This document shows, one piece after another, positions 47,301 through 48,789 of a stretch of DNA of 64,000 bases. Under the pieces are notes generated by a model. It did no database searches. It worked only from the letters and a program-made list of their open reading frames with translations, and was not told the DNA's origin. A program made the translations under genes and the position numbers. Positions within the stretch are counted from its first letter, which is position 1; every line of letters starts with the position of its first letter. Origin of the DNA: Pteria penguin (taxonomy: Eukaryota > Mollusca > Bivalvia > Pterioida > Pteriidae); the NCBI GenBank assembly GCA_035048485.1, contig CM068585.1, positions 56,888,198 through 56,952,197 on the forward strand, written 5' to 3'.

Positions 47301-48347
47301 CCATAACAACATCGGTTTAATCCACAGCCTATTACTATAGTACATTTGTATTTCAAATGTTATCTTATACAGAACGAACGTGTATAAATTCCAAACCGTT
47401 ACGTACGGGGGAAAAACCACTATGGGGGAAAGACTACTGTATAGTAGTTTTTCCGCCATGACACCGGTCATCAGATAAAAATGCCATCTCTATGATACTA
47501 GATCAGCACAACTCGAAAACAACTTTCAAAACTAATAAATAAGGTATTGCCGTCAATGTTAGTAGATTTGAACTCCACTTACCATTGCTGTTAAAATATG
47601 AAGAATACTCCTTCTGATTTTAAACCAGATACTTTAGCTATGGGTTTCATATATTTATCCTTATCTATTTATATAGTTAAACGTCACTTATAAATCATTT
47701 CACTTATGAGGTTGTTTGCAAATGTATAGCTTTTGTCTTGTGTAACAGACCTTGTGGCATAACGTCCAGACCCTGTTGTACGGGGTCCAGACCTTGAAGT
47801 ACGGGGTCTAGACCCTGTGGTATGGGGTCTATCACCTGTGGCTCATTATCCAGGCTTGTGATACGGGGTCTAGACTTGTGGCAAGGGGGTTTGGTTTTTA
47901 CTCTCTTCGAAGGATAAATCGGGTAAAAAAATCCGAAGCCACAAATAATTTTGAACCCGGTCACTAAAATGTGAATCTAGTGAAGACGCCACGTGACTGT
48001 AGTGCTAACAACATTAGTCCCTTGCTGTTTAAAAGTTAGACAATTACATTACAATACTCTTTGGAAGTAACGAGTGTTATATGACTCTGCTAATAGCACT
48101 GTATCACAGTAGACATCCATGAACCCCTGAAGATCAGAGGTGAGATAACGGGAGGAGTGTGGTTATAGACTGTATAAGGCACGTGTACTCAAATGACTAC
48201 AAAGATACTTTATGTATAAATGACTACAAAGATGCTTTATCTACTTCTTGTGACTACTAATCTTTTACTCTCTTCCAGGATACATACAAATTGTGTTACG
48301 AAGTCATCAATCATCACCTGACGTCAGAAAGCATATATTTCAATTAG
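7596..48347 (+). CDS. Receptor-type tyrosine phosphatase with F-type-lectin-like and EGF-like ectodomain (22 coding exons; gene-level entry)
   Basis: This entry gives the whole gene; exons are listed separately. The joined exons predict about 1,020 residues: signal peptide (1-22), F5/8C or fucolectin-like domain (about 23-184), Cys-rich EGF-like repeats (185-374), transmembrane helix (about 387-405), juxtamembrane segment, PTP D1 (about 450-762) and PTP D2 (763-1021). D1 has the KNRF, YINANYI, WPD and HCSAGIGRTG motifs of an active classical PTP. D2 has DYINAVVI, GFIVTQMP and DFWRLV but lacks the WPD loop and the P-loop Arg. It should be a type I plasma-membrane receptor that dephosphorylates phosphotyrosine in the cytoplasm. 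Its ligand is unknown. The ectodomain is built of phase-1 exons, which is typical of shuffled domains. Two joins in D1 (exon 8/9 and exon 14/15) are off by one base, so the gene may be misassembled or a pseudogene allele. No mammalian symbol fits, because the architecture is not that of any mammalian PTPR. Confidence 0.88.
7630..7693 (+). CDS. RPTP exon 1: start codon and signal peptide
   Basis: The ATG at 7630 opens a short reading frame, MNSLLFVLILSTYTPIQVTS, with a hydrophobic core typical of a secretory signal peptide. A consensus donor (GTAGGT) follows at 7694, leaving phase 1, which matches the acceptor of exon 2. A pyrimidine-rich acceptor (TTATATTTAG) ends at 7595, so a noncoding 5' UTR exon may lie upstream and this exon may span 7596-7693. 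The start is chosen because it is the only Met placed ahead of the hydrophobic run. Confidence 0.75.
8030..8260 (+). CDS. RPTP exon 2: N-terminal half of F-type-lectin (F5/8C) domain
   Basis: The exon begins after TTTTACAG and ends at GTAAGA, phase 1 on both sides. It encodes TNVALNKPAYQSS, then RAVDGDRNN, a Cys-containing SCSHTD segment, and WWQVNLQTTYSITTVAITYRD. This order (NVA-x-NKPA, A-V-DG, WW-x-V-L, Y-I-V-I-Y-R) is the signature of fucolectin/F-type-lectin discoidin folds. Such domains bind fucose or other glycans at the cell surface. The usual R-x-D ligand motif is not clearly kept, since the sequence reads Y-R-D-W, so sugar specificity is uncertain. Confidence 0.88.
9197..9463 (-). 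mobile_element. tRNA-derived SINE, minus strand, in RPTP intron 2
   Basis: Same family as 3407-3681, with an A-box and the shared core. It is flanked by a perfect 13-bp target duplication, TCATACCATTTAT, at 9184-9196 and 9464-9476, so the insertion is fairly recent. The tail shows only one TTGATTGG unit. Confidence 0.94.
9754..10285 (-). pseudogene. Unidentified degenerate coding-like fragment
   Basis: Read on the minus strand, two or three overlapping frames give protein-like sequence, for example KLINPGTAKILPLKMSDWYF and GSPQQKLPPLQYIGIICNE, then RQQHATTQLSGSRHL and, farther on, LTGFLIELPHSNMRILFLSS. The composition looks like a frameshifted coding relic, perhaps a transposase, but I do not recognise the family. 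It lies in intron 2, antisense to the RPTP gene. Confidence 0.35.
10780..12110 (+). mobile_element. Penelope-like retroelement 5' fragment, split by a SINE
   Basis: The first part encodes PLICYQCRKPM, AGRIITTDINCISDVSLRSL and RKRPKYRLPSRIDFK. After the SINE (11373-11651) it resumes with the DKAGNN-type region, then PIMYWLPKLHKIPNKSRF, the PLE reverse-transcriptase entry motif, and decays into the 33-bp satellite near 12110. Several stops break it. Confidence 0.8.
11373..11651 (-). mobile_element. tRNA-derived SINE inserted in a PLE
   Basis: Full-length member with A-box, B-box, core and (TGAT)n tail as seen on the + strand. It is flanked by a perfect 11-bp target duplication, CACGATTTTGT, at 11362-11372 and 11652-11662. 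The duplicated site lies inside PLE sequence, so the PLE is the older insertion. Confidence 0.95.
12125..18138 (+). repeat. 33-bp satellite array with higher-order structure, about 180 units, in intron 2
   Basis: The basic unit is 33 bp, with consensus parts TACATCAAAATACACACCAC and AACACGCTTACAA. Because 33 is a multiple of three and the unit is poor in stop codons, many long spurious frames arise on both strands (for example YNTSKYTPQHA). Blocks repeat at about 2,275 bp (13,585-15,700 against 15,860-17,980), differing by whole units, and at about 790 bp near the left end (12,360 against 13,148). Confidence 0.97.
18139..18650 (-). mobile_element. PLE 3' terminal region inserted in the satellite, minus strand
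   Basis: Reverse complement of the PLE 3' UTR seen at 5640-6000: it contains the complements of GGTTAACC, of the GTGGGCGC block, and of the CTGTTAGTCGGGACT segment. Satellite units resume on its far side at 18651, so it interrupts the array. No reverse transcriptase is attached. Confidence 0.75.
18651..18905 (+). repeat. Distal remnant of the 33-bp satellite
   Basis: About eight units of the same 33-bp repeat continue after the PLE piece, then stop abruptly at a PLE reverse-transcriptase fragment. Confidence 0.92.
18915..19190 (+). mobile_element. PLE reverse-transcriptase fragment
   Basis: With frameshifts it encodes DHIIIYCNIAFHNSNLNYF, then DMSNLYTSLPHDLITCKLFS and WCFNRESKHIS, matching the motif A region of PLE reverse transcriptase. 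It overlaps in content with the fragment left of the satellite at 12000-12110, so the two flanks are not simply halves of one copy. Confidence 0.78.
19307..19564 (+). CDS. RPTP exon 3: C-terminal half of F-type-lectin (F5/8C) domain
   Basis: The exon follows TTTACAG and ends before GTAAGT, phase 1 on both sides. It encodes ARLAGFSIYISDTPNWW, then a Cys-rich core and GQYVTIYN, finishing with LELCEVEID. The R-L-x-GF-x-IY-x-S, G-x-YV-x-IYN and LCEVE motifs are the conserved second half of F-type lectin domains. The preceding intron is about 11 kb and filled with satellite and retroelement sequence, yet the frame is intact across it. Confidence 0.9.
19565..20990. other. Intron 3 sequence without recognised gene
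   Basis: AT-rich, with T-runs near 19590 and 19850. A short PLE 3' remnant (complement of GGGCCCGTTA...) is seen near 20780-20840. Nothing else is supported. Confidence 0.5.
21000..21185 (+). mobile_element. tRNA-derived SINE, second family, plus strand
   Basis: The head carries an A-box (TGGCCTAGTGCA) and a B-box (GGTTCAACTCCCG). A short piece of the shared core (GTTCTGTCTTTCGGAT) follows before it diverges into a G-rich tail. No clean target duplication was found. Confidence 0.7.
21855..21940 (-). repeat. Dispersed repeat fragment (GGTGCCC..CATCTCC family)
   Basis: Contains GAGATCCGGTGCCCAGGGAG and AACATCTCCTGCTTGCTAGC. The same stretch recurs, diverged, at about 23745-23835, 25015-25080 (opposite strand), 25295-25385, 42715-42805 and 48115-48160. 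I do not know its class. Confidence 0.6.
22491..23060 (+). CDS. RPTP exon 4: Cys-rich EGF-like repeats
   Basis: A 570-bp exon between TATTTCCAG and GTGAGT, phase 1 on both sides. It encodes about 190 residues with 34 cysteines arranged as MEGF-type EGF-like modules such as C-x-DGFYGRIC and C-x-SGYYGANCNKTC. The module spacing resembles the extracellular repeats of MEGF10/SREC-type scavenger receptors. The repeats probably form a rigid stalk or take part in ligand binding. It is unusual that all the EGF-like units sit in one exon instead of one exon per unit. Confidence 0.9.
23745..23835 (-). repeat. Dispersed repeat fragment, same family as 21855
   Basis: Reads CGGACCCCTGAAATTCAGAG, then GCGTCTCCTGTGTGGTTAGC and CACACCCGCCATGAATGCCC. 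It is a close match to the copy at 42715-42805. Confidence 0.65.
23842..24440. other. Intron 4 sequence without recognised gene
   Basis: No supported exon or element was found. An open stretch around 24118-24303 has no family resemblance that I can see. Confidence 0.4.
24445..24830 (+). mobile_element. PLE C-terminal fragment, plus strand, second PLE family
   Basis: Encodes LYDKRDDFNFIITSFPF, SSNIPSSLEYGVFISQLIRY and KLSRRKFYGRYRDLV with a few stops. These are the PLE regions downstream of the reverse-transcriptase catalytic motifs. It is distinct in sequence from the family at 61225 but like the copy at 25490-26960. Confidence 0.75.
25010..25385. repeat. Inverted pair of the GGTGCCC..CATCTCC dispersed repeat
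   Basis: A plus-oriented piece at 25015-25080 (CCTCCCGGGCACCTGGCCTC) faces a minus-oriented piece at 25295-25385 (GAGACCAGGTGCCCGGAAAG) across about 215 bases. The pair could fold back on itself. Confidence 0.6.
25490..26960 (-). mobile_element. Degenerate PLE copy with reverse transcriptase, minus strand
   Basis: From right to left it encodes the PADKAANN region, NAQSPYKHRFIAGSSKCTTK, GINQMWILKNSKELLENL, SFDFSTFYTTIQHQ (motif A), then FQQIIGIPMGTNCAPLLADI (motif B) and RYIDDVLSIN (catalytic Y-x-DD), and ends in KSSLRKFYGRYGDLVRKY. Motif order is that of PLE reverse transcriptase. The frame is broken by stops and a 36-base A-run (T on the + strand, 26308-26343). Confidence 0.88.
26308..26343. 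repeat. 36-bp homopolymer T run inside the PLE
   Basis: Thirty-six T bases on the + strand fall directly after the motif A region of the minus-strand PLE reverse transcriptase, where the protein would have had HQ-K-L-K. The tract has probably expanded from a short Lys-coding A-run. Confidence 0.95.
27375..27480 (+). CDS. RPTP exon 5: transmembrane helix
   Basis: Acceptor TGTATGTAG, donor GTAAGT; enters in phase 1 and leaves in phase 2. It encodes a short Ser/Gly linker, then GGGIGTIVAVVLIIIVVV followed by the basic stop-transfer RILRR. This is one membrane-spanning segment with the positive-inside side toward the phosphatase domains. It marks the border between ectodomain and cytoplasmic part. 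Confidence 0.87.
28082..28291 (+). mobile_element. tRNA-derived SINE, plus strand
   Basis: Head with A-box-like TGACCTAGCGGAT and B-box GGTTCGACCCTG, followed by the shared core (GGTCCGTTGCAAAGGT) and ending in an AATCA tail. A perfect 11-bp target duplication, TCAATGACGCT, flanks it at 28071-28081 and 28292-28302. It carries a G-run (GCGGGGGGGG) at about 28157. Confidence 0.93.
28335..28410 (-). mobile_element. PLE 3'-end fragment, minus strand
   Basis: Complement of the PLE terminus (GAGCCAGTAACTCCTCTTT region), here reading AGAGTAGTTACTGGCTC and ACCATGGAGCTATACAT. Only the last 75 bases of the element are present. Confidence 0.75.
28667..28731 (+). CDS. RPTP exon 6: cytoplasmic juxtamembrane segment
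   Basis: A 65-bp exon between TTTGCAG and GTATGT, entering in phase 2 and leaving in phase 1. It encodes a polar, Lys-rich stretch (RWKEGNEGKK) followed by several Thr, Ser and Tyr residues (YSKTTYTTGND). There is no recognisable domain. The Tyr residues could be phosphorylation sites, but that is inference only. The call rests on phase compatibility and its place between the membrane and PTP exons. Confidence 0.72.
28757..28820. repeat. A-run / C-run low-complexity tract
   Basis: Two A-runs flank a C-run (CCCCCCTCCCCCCCCCCCC) just after exon 6. Homopolymers like this are prone to sequencing error and slippage. Confidence 0.9.
29122..29255 (+). CDS. RPTP exon 7: juxtamembrane and start of PTP D1
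   Basis: Acceptor TTTATTCCAG, donor GTAAGA; enters in phase 1 and leaves in phase 0. The product ends with DDFKGYVISKIADDSLTKEFD, which matches the first helices of a receptor PTP domain (F-x-x-YV...L-x-x-EF), leading into the next exon's IP-x-GE. It lies close to a short inverted PLE fragment and a PLE copy in the following intron. Confidence 0.85.
29380..29558 (-). mobile_element. Inverted PLE terminal fragment upstream of a PLE
   Basis: Reverse complement of the PLE 3' UTR (complement of GATTGTGCTGC, GGTTAAtC and GTGGGC blocks). It abuts, in opposite orientation, reverse-transcriptase coding sequence starting at about 29560. This could be an inverted terminal repeat of Penelope type or a separate insertion. 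Confidence 0.68.
29560..31195 (+). mobile_element. PLE copy with reverse transcriptase, plus strand, in intron 7
   Basis: Encodes DIPTMYWLTKLHKIPYKSRF, STFDFSTLYTSLPHDLIKSK (motif A), YQQIVGILMGTDCVPLVADL (motif B), CRYLDDILVIDN (catalytic DD) and, in other frames, FPYLDGDVPRLPSYVIYISQ through HYVSNGISHPNFYGYLVY. Several stops and frameshifts interrupt it. Part of the 3' UTR is deleted at about 30997, but the end GAGCCAGTAACTCCTCTTTT is retained. No GIY-YIG endonuclease is apparent. Confidence 0.88.
31196..31735 (-). mobile_element. PLE 3' half, minus strand, tail to tail with the previous copy
   Basis: Complement of the PLE 3' UTR followed by the complement of the LTNRAVGT and C-terminal coding region, ending near GGATACGTATTGTTGAAAAG. 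It directly abuts the plus-strand copy at 31195, so the two 3' ends form an imperfect palindrome. Confidence 0.82.
31823..32086 (-). mobile_element. tRNA-derived SINE, minus strand, in intron 7
   Basis: Same family as 3407-3681, with A-box, B-box and core. It is flanked by CAATAATTGAATAA (31809-31822) and CAATAACTGAATAA (32087-32100), a 14-bp duplication with one mismatch. It lies 93 bases upstream of exon 8. Confidence 0.92.
32180..32270 (+). CDS. RPTP exon 8: D1 KNRF (pTyr-loop approach) segment
   Basis: After CATTACAG the exon encodes SIPCGELYPATAGRM and then NKDKNRFKNTFH, the conserved entry to the PTP phosphotyrosine loop. The best donor is GTGAGT at 32267, giving a phase-0 end at 32266. 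That end does not keep frame with exon 9 (see findings). The listed end uses a weaker donor, GTAATG at 32271, which leaves phase 1 and restores the frame at the cost of one extra residue. The exact 3' border is therefore uncertain. Confidence 0.75.
32440..32660 (-). mobile_element. Degenerate PLE 3' terminal fragment, minus strand
   Basis: Diverged complement of the PLE 3' UTR (ATTCGATTGTAGTTGTGGC, GTTAACCGGTGTAC, ACAAGGATCAACAGGTT). It is much older than the other copies. Confidence 0.62.
32725..32965 (+). repeat. Dispersed repeat of bivalve type (CATAACTTCTGGACCGAGAG)
   Basis: Includes CTGTCTGTCCGTTTGTTTG and AGAGACTTCATATCTGAC. This reminds me of a repeat that is common in bivalve genomes, but I cannot name its family. 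No coding capacity. Confidence 0.5.
33028..33407 (-). ncRNA. Hammerhead-ribozyme-like (retrozyme-like) repeat unit, minus strand
   Basis: On the minus strand it contains CTGAAGA, a stem-II-like hairpin GACATAAGTTGTC, then GAAA and a stem-III-like TGCGC-ATCTG-GTGCA (33061-33099). The 25-base stretch around AGAACATATATACC occurs at both ends (about 33030-33055 and 33381-33406), giving a unit length near 351 bp and implying a head-to-tail origin. The base that should be U16.1 is C, so activity is doubtful. It lies in intron 8 just before exon 9. Confidence 0.55.
33475..33545 (+). CDS. RPTP exon 9: D1 SRIIL..DYINANYI segment
   Basis: The exon encodes DKSRIILTQTGNSSDYINAN plus YIH, a very well conserved PTP substrate-loop stretch, and ends at GTGAGT. 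The acceptor (TACCTCAG at 33474) leaves the coding frame in phase 1, while the strongest donor of exon 8 leaves phase 0. Aligned with family spacing (T-F-x-x-D-x-S-R), one base appears to be missing at this junction. A hammerhead-like repeat unit ends about 70 bases upstream. Confidence 0.8.
33546..34620. other. Intron 9 sequence without recognised gene
   Basis: AT-rich and unremarkable. I see no exon-like motif or repeat family. Confidence 0.5.
34630..34848 (+). mobile_element. Degenerate tRNA-derived SINE, plus strand
   Basis: A diverged head (CAGCCTGAGCCGTAAGGGAG; B-box-like GGAATTCGATCTCC) is followed by the shared core (ATCCCTCACTGCTTCGGATG) and AGCAGATGCCATTGC. It is preceded by an A-run. 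Older than the copies with perfect duplications. Confidence 0.72.
34850..35843. other. Intron 9 remainder, no recognised feature
   Basis: A T-run near 35180 and short simple stretches only. Confidence 0.5.
35844..35880 (+). CDS. RPTP exon 10: D1 microexon, KKYIATQG
   Basis: A 37-bp exon between TATTATAG and GTATGA, entering in phase 0 and leaving in phase 1. It encodes GREKEKKYIATQ and the first base of the Gly of the QGP motif. This is the universal PTP stretch K-x-YIA-x-QGP, completed by exon 11. Confidence 0.85.
36185..36420 (-). ncRNA. Degenerate hammerhead-like repeat unit, minus strand
   Basis: On the minus strand it reads CTGAAGA, then TATATTCATTGTG, GAAA and TGCACATATGATGCA, aligning with the unit at 33028. 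The adjoining CATGCATGAGGGAGATAACC also matches. Stem II no longer pairs, so it is a relic. Confidence 0.45.
36472..36569 (+). CDS. RPTP exon 11: D1 DFW-MVWE core
   Basis: Acceptor TTTTAAAG, donor GTAAGT; enters in phase 1 and leaves in phase 0. It encodes GPLTNTIVDFWTMVWEFNIG and KIVMLTGLIEGGI, the hydrophobic core strands and helix of classical PTPs (DFW-x-MVWE...IVMLT-x-L-E). No residues of the motif are lost. Confidence 0.92.
37306..37338. repeat. (CA)n(CG)n alternating purine-pyrimidine tract
   Basis: About 22 bases of CA repeat run straight into CGCGCGCGC. Such tracts can adopt Z-DNA. It is located in intron 11. Confidence 0.9.
37683..37828 (-). mobile_element. 3' part of a SINE, minus strand, truncated
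   Basis: Tail (TTGATTGATTGATTCATTG on +) and core (ACATACGAATTTAGACCTTTGC, GAAGCAGTGAGGGATCTTTT) are present, but the tRNA head is missing and the sequence passes straight into the 33-bp minisatellite. Confidence 0.85.
37829..38318 (+). repeat. 33-bp minisatellite, about 15 units, in intron 11
   Basis: Consensus unit parts are ACATGCGACATAAAGAGACA and TCTCTTCTCCTCG. It is unrelated in sequence to the 33-bp satellite in intron 2 but has the same length, and it likewise keeps reading frames open on both strands (DMRHKETSLLL forward). It begins exactly where the truncated SINE ends. Confidence 0.95.
38320..38862. other. Intron 11 remainder, no recognised feature
   Basis: Two related short stretches (CATATGACTTCAAATACCG and CATATGCCATCAAATACCG) repeat about 70 bases apart. 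Nothing else is supported. Confidence 0.45.
38863..38991 (+). CDS. RPTP exon 12: D1 KCKKYWP segment
   Basis: Acceptor ATCTTGTAG; phase 0 on both sides. It encodes NKCKKYWPDVNEHEKHGRFT and a following beta-strand region ending in LEDNK, equivalent to the K-C-x-x-YWP stretch of PTPs. The donor, GTTATT, is weak compared with the other exons of this gene. Just upstream in the intron lies a 33-bp minisatellite. Confidence 0.88.
39722..39867 (+). CDS. RPTP exon 13: D1 WPD loop and start of P-loop
   Basis: Acceptor AAATGCAG, donor GTAAAT; enters in phase 0 and leaves in phase 2. It encodes RIHHFHFTAWPDHDVTDPV and ends with GPLLVHC plus two bases. The WPD-loop Asp (about residue 635) is the general acid, and the Cys (about residue 666) is the nucleophile. 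Both are present, so D1 has its essential catalytic residues up to this point. Confidence 0.93.
40130..40266 (+). CDS. RPTP exon 14: D1 P-loop SAGIGRTG and Q-loop
   Basis: Acceptor ATGGTATAG enters in phase 2, completing HCSAGIGRTG, the full C-x5-R signature of an active PTP. The exon continues through TYIGLDDLVHMAKQT to RDCRMNMVQ, where the Gln is the Q-loop residue. The donor GTATTT at 40267 leaves phase 1, but exon 15 needs phase 0. The sequence before the donor contains a six-A run (40258-40263). With five A the reading would be MVQKP, the family consensus, in phase 0. Confidence 0.88.
40559..40708 (+). CDS. RPTP exon 15: end of D1 and D1-D2 linker
   Basis: Acceptor GATTTCAG, phase 0. 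It encodes SQYVLLHEAILEELQLPHTT, the last D1 helix (QYV-x-LHEA-x-LE). The linker follows and reads ...INPQQIRKEFE, which opens D2. The donor is GTTTAA, a weak match. The frame is open for exactly 50 codons. Confidence 0.87.
41074..41173 (+). CDS. RPTP exon 16: start of D2, KNR segment
   Basis: Acceptor TCCGTCATAG, phase 0 in. It encodes RLNGMKRTYTKEDFSAS and NKQKNRSQASLP. The border was set at the donor GTATGT (41174) because it leaves phase 1 and joins exon 17 to give SLPLDRYRPYL, the normal D2 sequence. The open frame runs on to a second GT at 41215, but that reading breaks the family motif. D2 starts here. Confidence 0.82.
41225..41692 (+). ncRNA. Head-to-tail partial dimer of the hammerhead-like repeat, plus strand
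   Basis: A core-like CTGTAGA-GACAAGAATTGTC-GAA occurs at 41252 and a second, CTAAAGA-GACATACTGTC-GAAA, at 41618, 366 bases apart in the same orientation. The intervening sequence matches the whole unit seen at 33028-33407 (CACTGCTGATGGACC, TTTCAGTGCTT, GCATAGCTCTGTCCTTAGAT). A tandem arrangement is what rolling-circle-derived retrozymes show. Both cores carry changes at conserved positions. Confidence 0.55.
41885..42235 (-). mobile_element. PLE 3' terminal region, minus strand, in intron 16
   Basis: Complement of the PLE 3' UTR from its end (AAAGAGGAGTTACTGGCTC) through GGTTAACCGGTTTACGGGCC to CATATTGATAGGTCATAAAA. It is close in sequence to the terminus at 50350 and 63290, so fairly young. 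It ends 140 bases before exon 17. Confidence 0.85.
42375..42448 (+). CDS. RPTP exon 17: D2 DRYRPYL..DYINAVVI segment
   Basis: Acceptor TTATCTAG, donor GTAAGT; enters in phase 1 and leaves in phase 0. It encodes DRYRPYLTKYIKGRTDYINA and VVIP, the D2 counterpart of the substrate loop. A minus-strand PLE 3' fragment ends about 140 bases upstream, so this splice acceptor sits close to inserted sequence. Confidence 0.9.
42695..42810 (-). repeat. Dispersed repeat fragment, same family as 23745
   Basis: CATTCACGAACCCCTGCAAT and GGTCTCCTGTTTGGCTAGCC match the copy at 23745-23835 along its length. Confidence 0.65.
43165..43290 (+). mobile_element. SINE core fragment, plus strand
   Basis: TTTCTTTCGGATGAGACAGT and CACAGCTTCGGATTGGTATG match the shared SINE core. 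The tRNA head is not recognisable. Confidence 0.6.
43500..43850 (-). mobile_element. Degenerate PLE 3' fragment, minus strand
   Basis: Diverged complement of the PLE 3' UTR (ACAACGATCAGCAGGTTTCTC, AAGTAAACGATGATCTGTCA, CTAACAATCAGAGGGGACGA), ending at an A-run. Confidence 0.65.
44103..44234 (+). CDS. RPTP exon 18: D2 GFIVTQMP..DFWRLV core
   Basis: Acceptor TTTGACAG, donor GTACAT, phase 0 on both sides. It encodes GFIVTQMPVKDTVIDFWRLV followed by HDQEITAIVHFNS. FIVTQMP and DFWRLV are diagnostic of the second domain of receptor PTPs. Frame and length agree with the family. Confidence 0.92.
44340..44459 (+). CDS. RPTP exon 19: D2 C-x-FYPE segment
   Basis: Acceptor CTCTTCAG, donor GTATTT, phase 0 on both sides. 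It encodes CEFYPESNNEMNNELFCIRS, then an acidic stretch ending in VVLCNK. This replaces the YWP-containing segment of a canonical domain and is more divergent than the same part of D1, in keeping with relaxed constraint on a non-catalytic domain. Confidence 0.85.
45154..45302 (+). CDS. RPTP exon 20: D2 region normally holding the WPD loop
   Basis: Acceptor TTTTATTAAG, donor GTATGC; enters in phase 0 and leaves in phase 2. It encodes KLVSVRLGAGKLSTCIQLIK through NSGPCAVVS and two bases of the P-loop Cys codon. In active domains the first part carries the F-x-x-WPD loop. Here it reads SVRLGAGKLS, so the general acid is missing. Confidence 0.86.
45447..45582 (+). CDS. RPTP exon 21: D2 degenerate P-loop
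   Basis: Acceptor CGTTTCAG, donor GTAAGT; enters in phase 2 and leaves in phase 0. It completes SCDGTKSCDVFCAVMIAMES and continues to VNIFQIAHQLQIRRPEFFPD. The C-x5-R signature has become C-D-G-T-K-S-C: the nucleophile-position Cys remains but the phosphate-binding Arg is Cys. D2 is therefore predicted to be catalytically dead. Confidence 0.9.
45887..46032. repeat. Fold-back (inverted-repeat) island with C/G runs
   Basis: Arms of about 38 bases containing TATATAGTAGTTTTTTCCCC and GGGGGAAATTTGGCTATA on the left are matched in reverse complement on the right by TATAGCCATTTCTCCCCC and GGGGAAAAACTACTATATAG. A poly-C run lies between them. The motif TAGTAGTTTTTCC also recurs at 47440-47453. Confidence 0.85.
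46345..46900 (+). repeat. Dispersed bivalve-type repeat (GGAATGAAGTTCGGGGGCAT)
   Basis: Internally repetitive with a loose period: TTGAAACTCCACATATAG, TTGGGACCATGATTTTTT, TGACCTTGGTGCTC and similar phrases recur two or three times. I associate such sequence with bivalve genomes but cannot name the element. Non-coding. Confidence 0.5.
47755..47895 (+). repeat. Degenerate ~21-bp minisatellite
   Basis: About six imperfect copies of a unit containing GGGGTCTAGACCCTGTGG. On the minus strand it would read GLDPVxQ repeatedly, a by-product of the 21-bp period. Confidence 0.75.
48279..48347 (+). CDS. RPTP exon 22: C-terminus and stop
   Basis: Acceptor CTCTTCCAG, phase 0. It encodes DTYKLCYEVINHHLTSESIY plus FN and a TAG stop at 48345-48347. 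Y-x-x-CY-x-V is the usual last helix of D2 (compare YQFCYE-x-V in the family), so the tail after D2 is very short. I saw no clear AATAAA within the first 200 bases of the 3' flank. Confidence 0.88.
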   Translation, partial: DTYKLCYEVINHHLTSESIYFN

Positions 48348-48540
48348 AATAATTTAGTATGCAGATTTTCGTTTTTAAGAATTTATAACAATCTACATAT
48401 ATACTGGATGAGTTTTGTGTAATATTTATGCCTTCCTTGTACTTTATATATTCCTTACCTTTCATTATCAGCCTGTTAACATATCTATGTTCTAAATATC
48501 CAAATATATAACTTAAAAGTTTATGTAAACCGGTTTAATC

Positions 48541-48760
48541 ACTCTAAAACTAAGGAATATCTCCCTCATGCATAGCTCTGTCCTTAGATAGATTCTTTGG
48601 TTCACTTTTCGGTCATTTTGGCTTCAACATTGCTCTTCAAATATTTATATATTATGAGAATTCCAATCATTCGGCCACAAGCATCACTGAAGAGACAACT
48701 TGTCGAAATGCGGTTATGGTGCACAAAATTAAAAGGTATATATGTTCTGTATTTATCATT
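48541..48760 (+). ncRNA. Hammerhead-ribozyme-like repeat, partial unit, plus strand
   Basis: Core CTGAAGA-GACAACTTGTC-GAAA at 48687-48708, with a good stem-II-like hairpin (GACA/TGTC), then TGCGGTTATGGTGCA. Upstream GCATAGCTCTGTCCTTAGAT matches the other units. It begins about 190 bases after the RPTP stop codon, on the sense strand, so it could fall in the 3' UTR. Confidence 0.52.
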
Positions 48761-48789
48761 ACGAGTGCTCATCTTATAAATTTGAGAAT

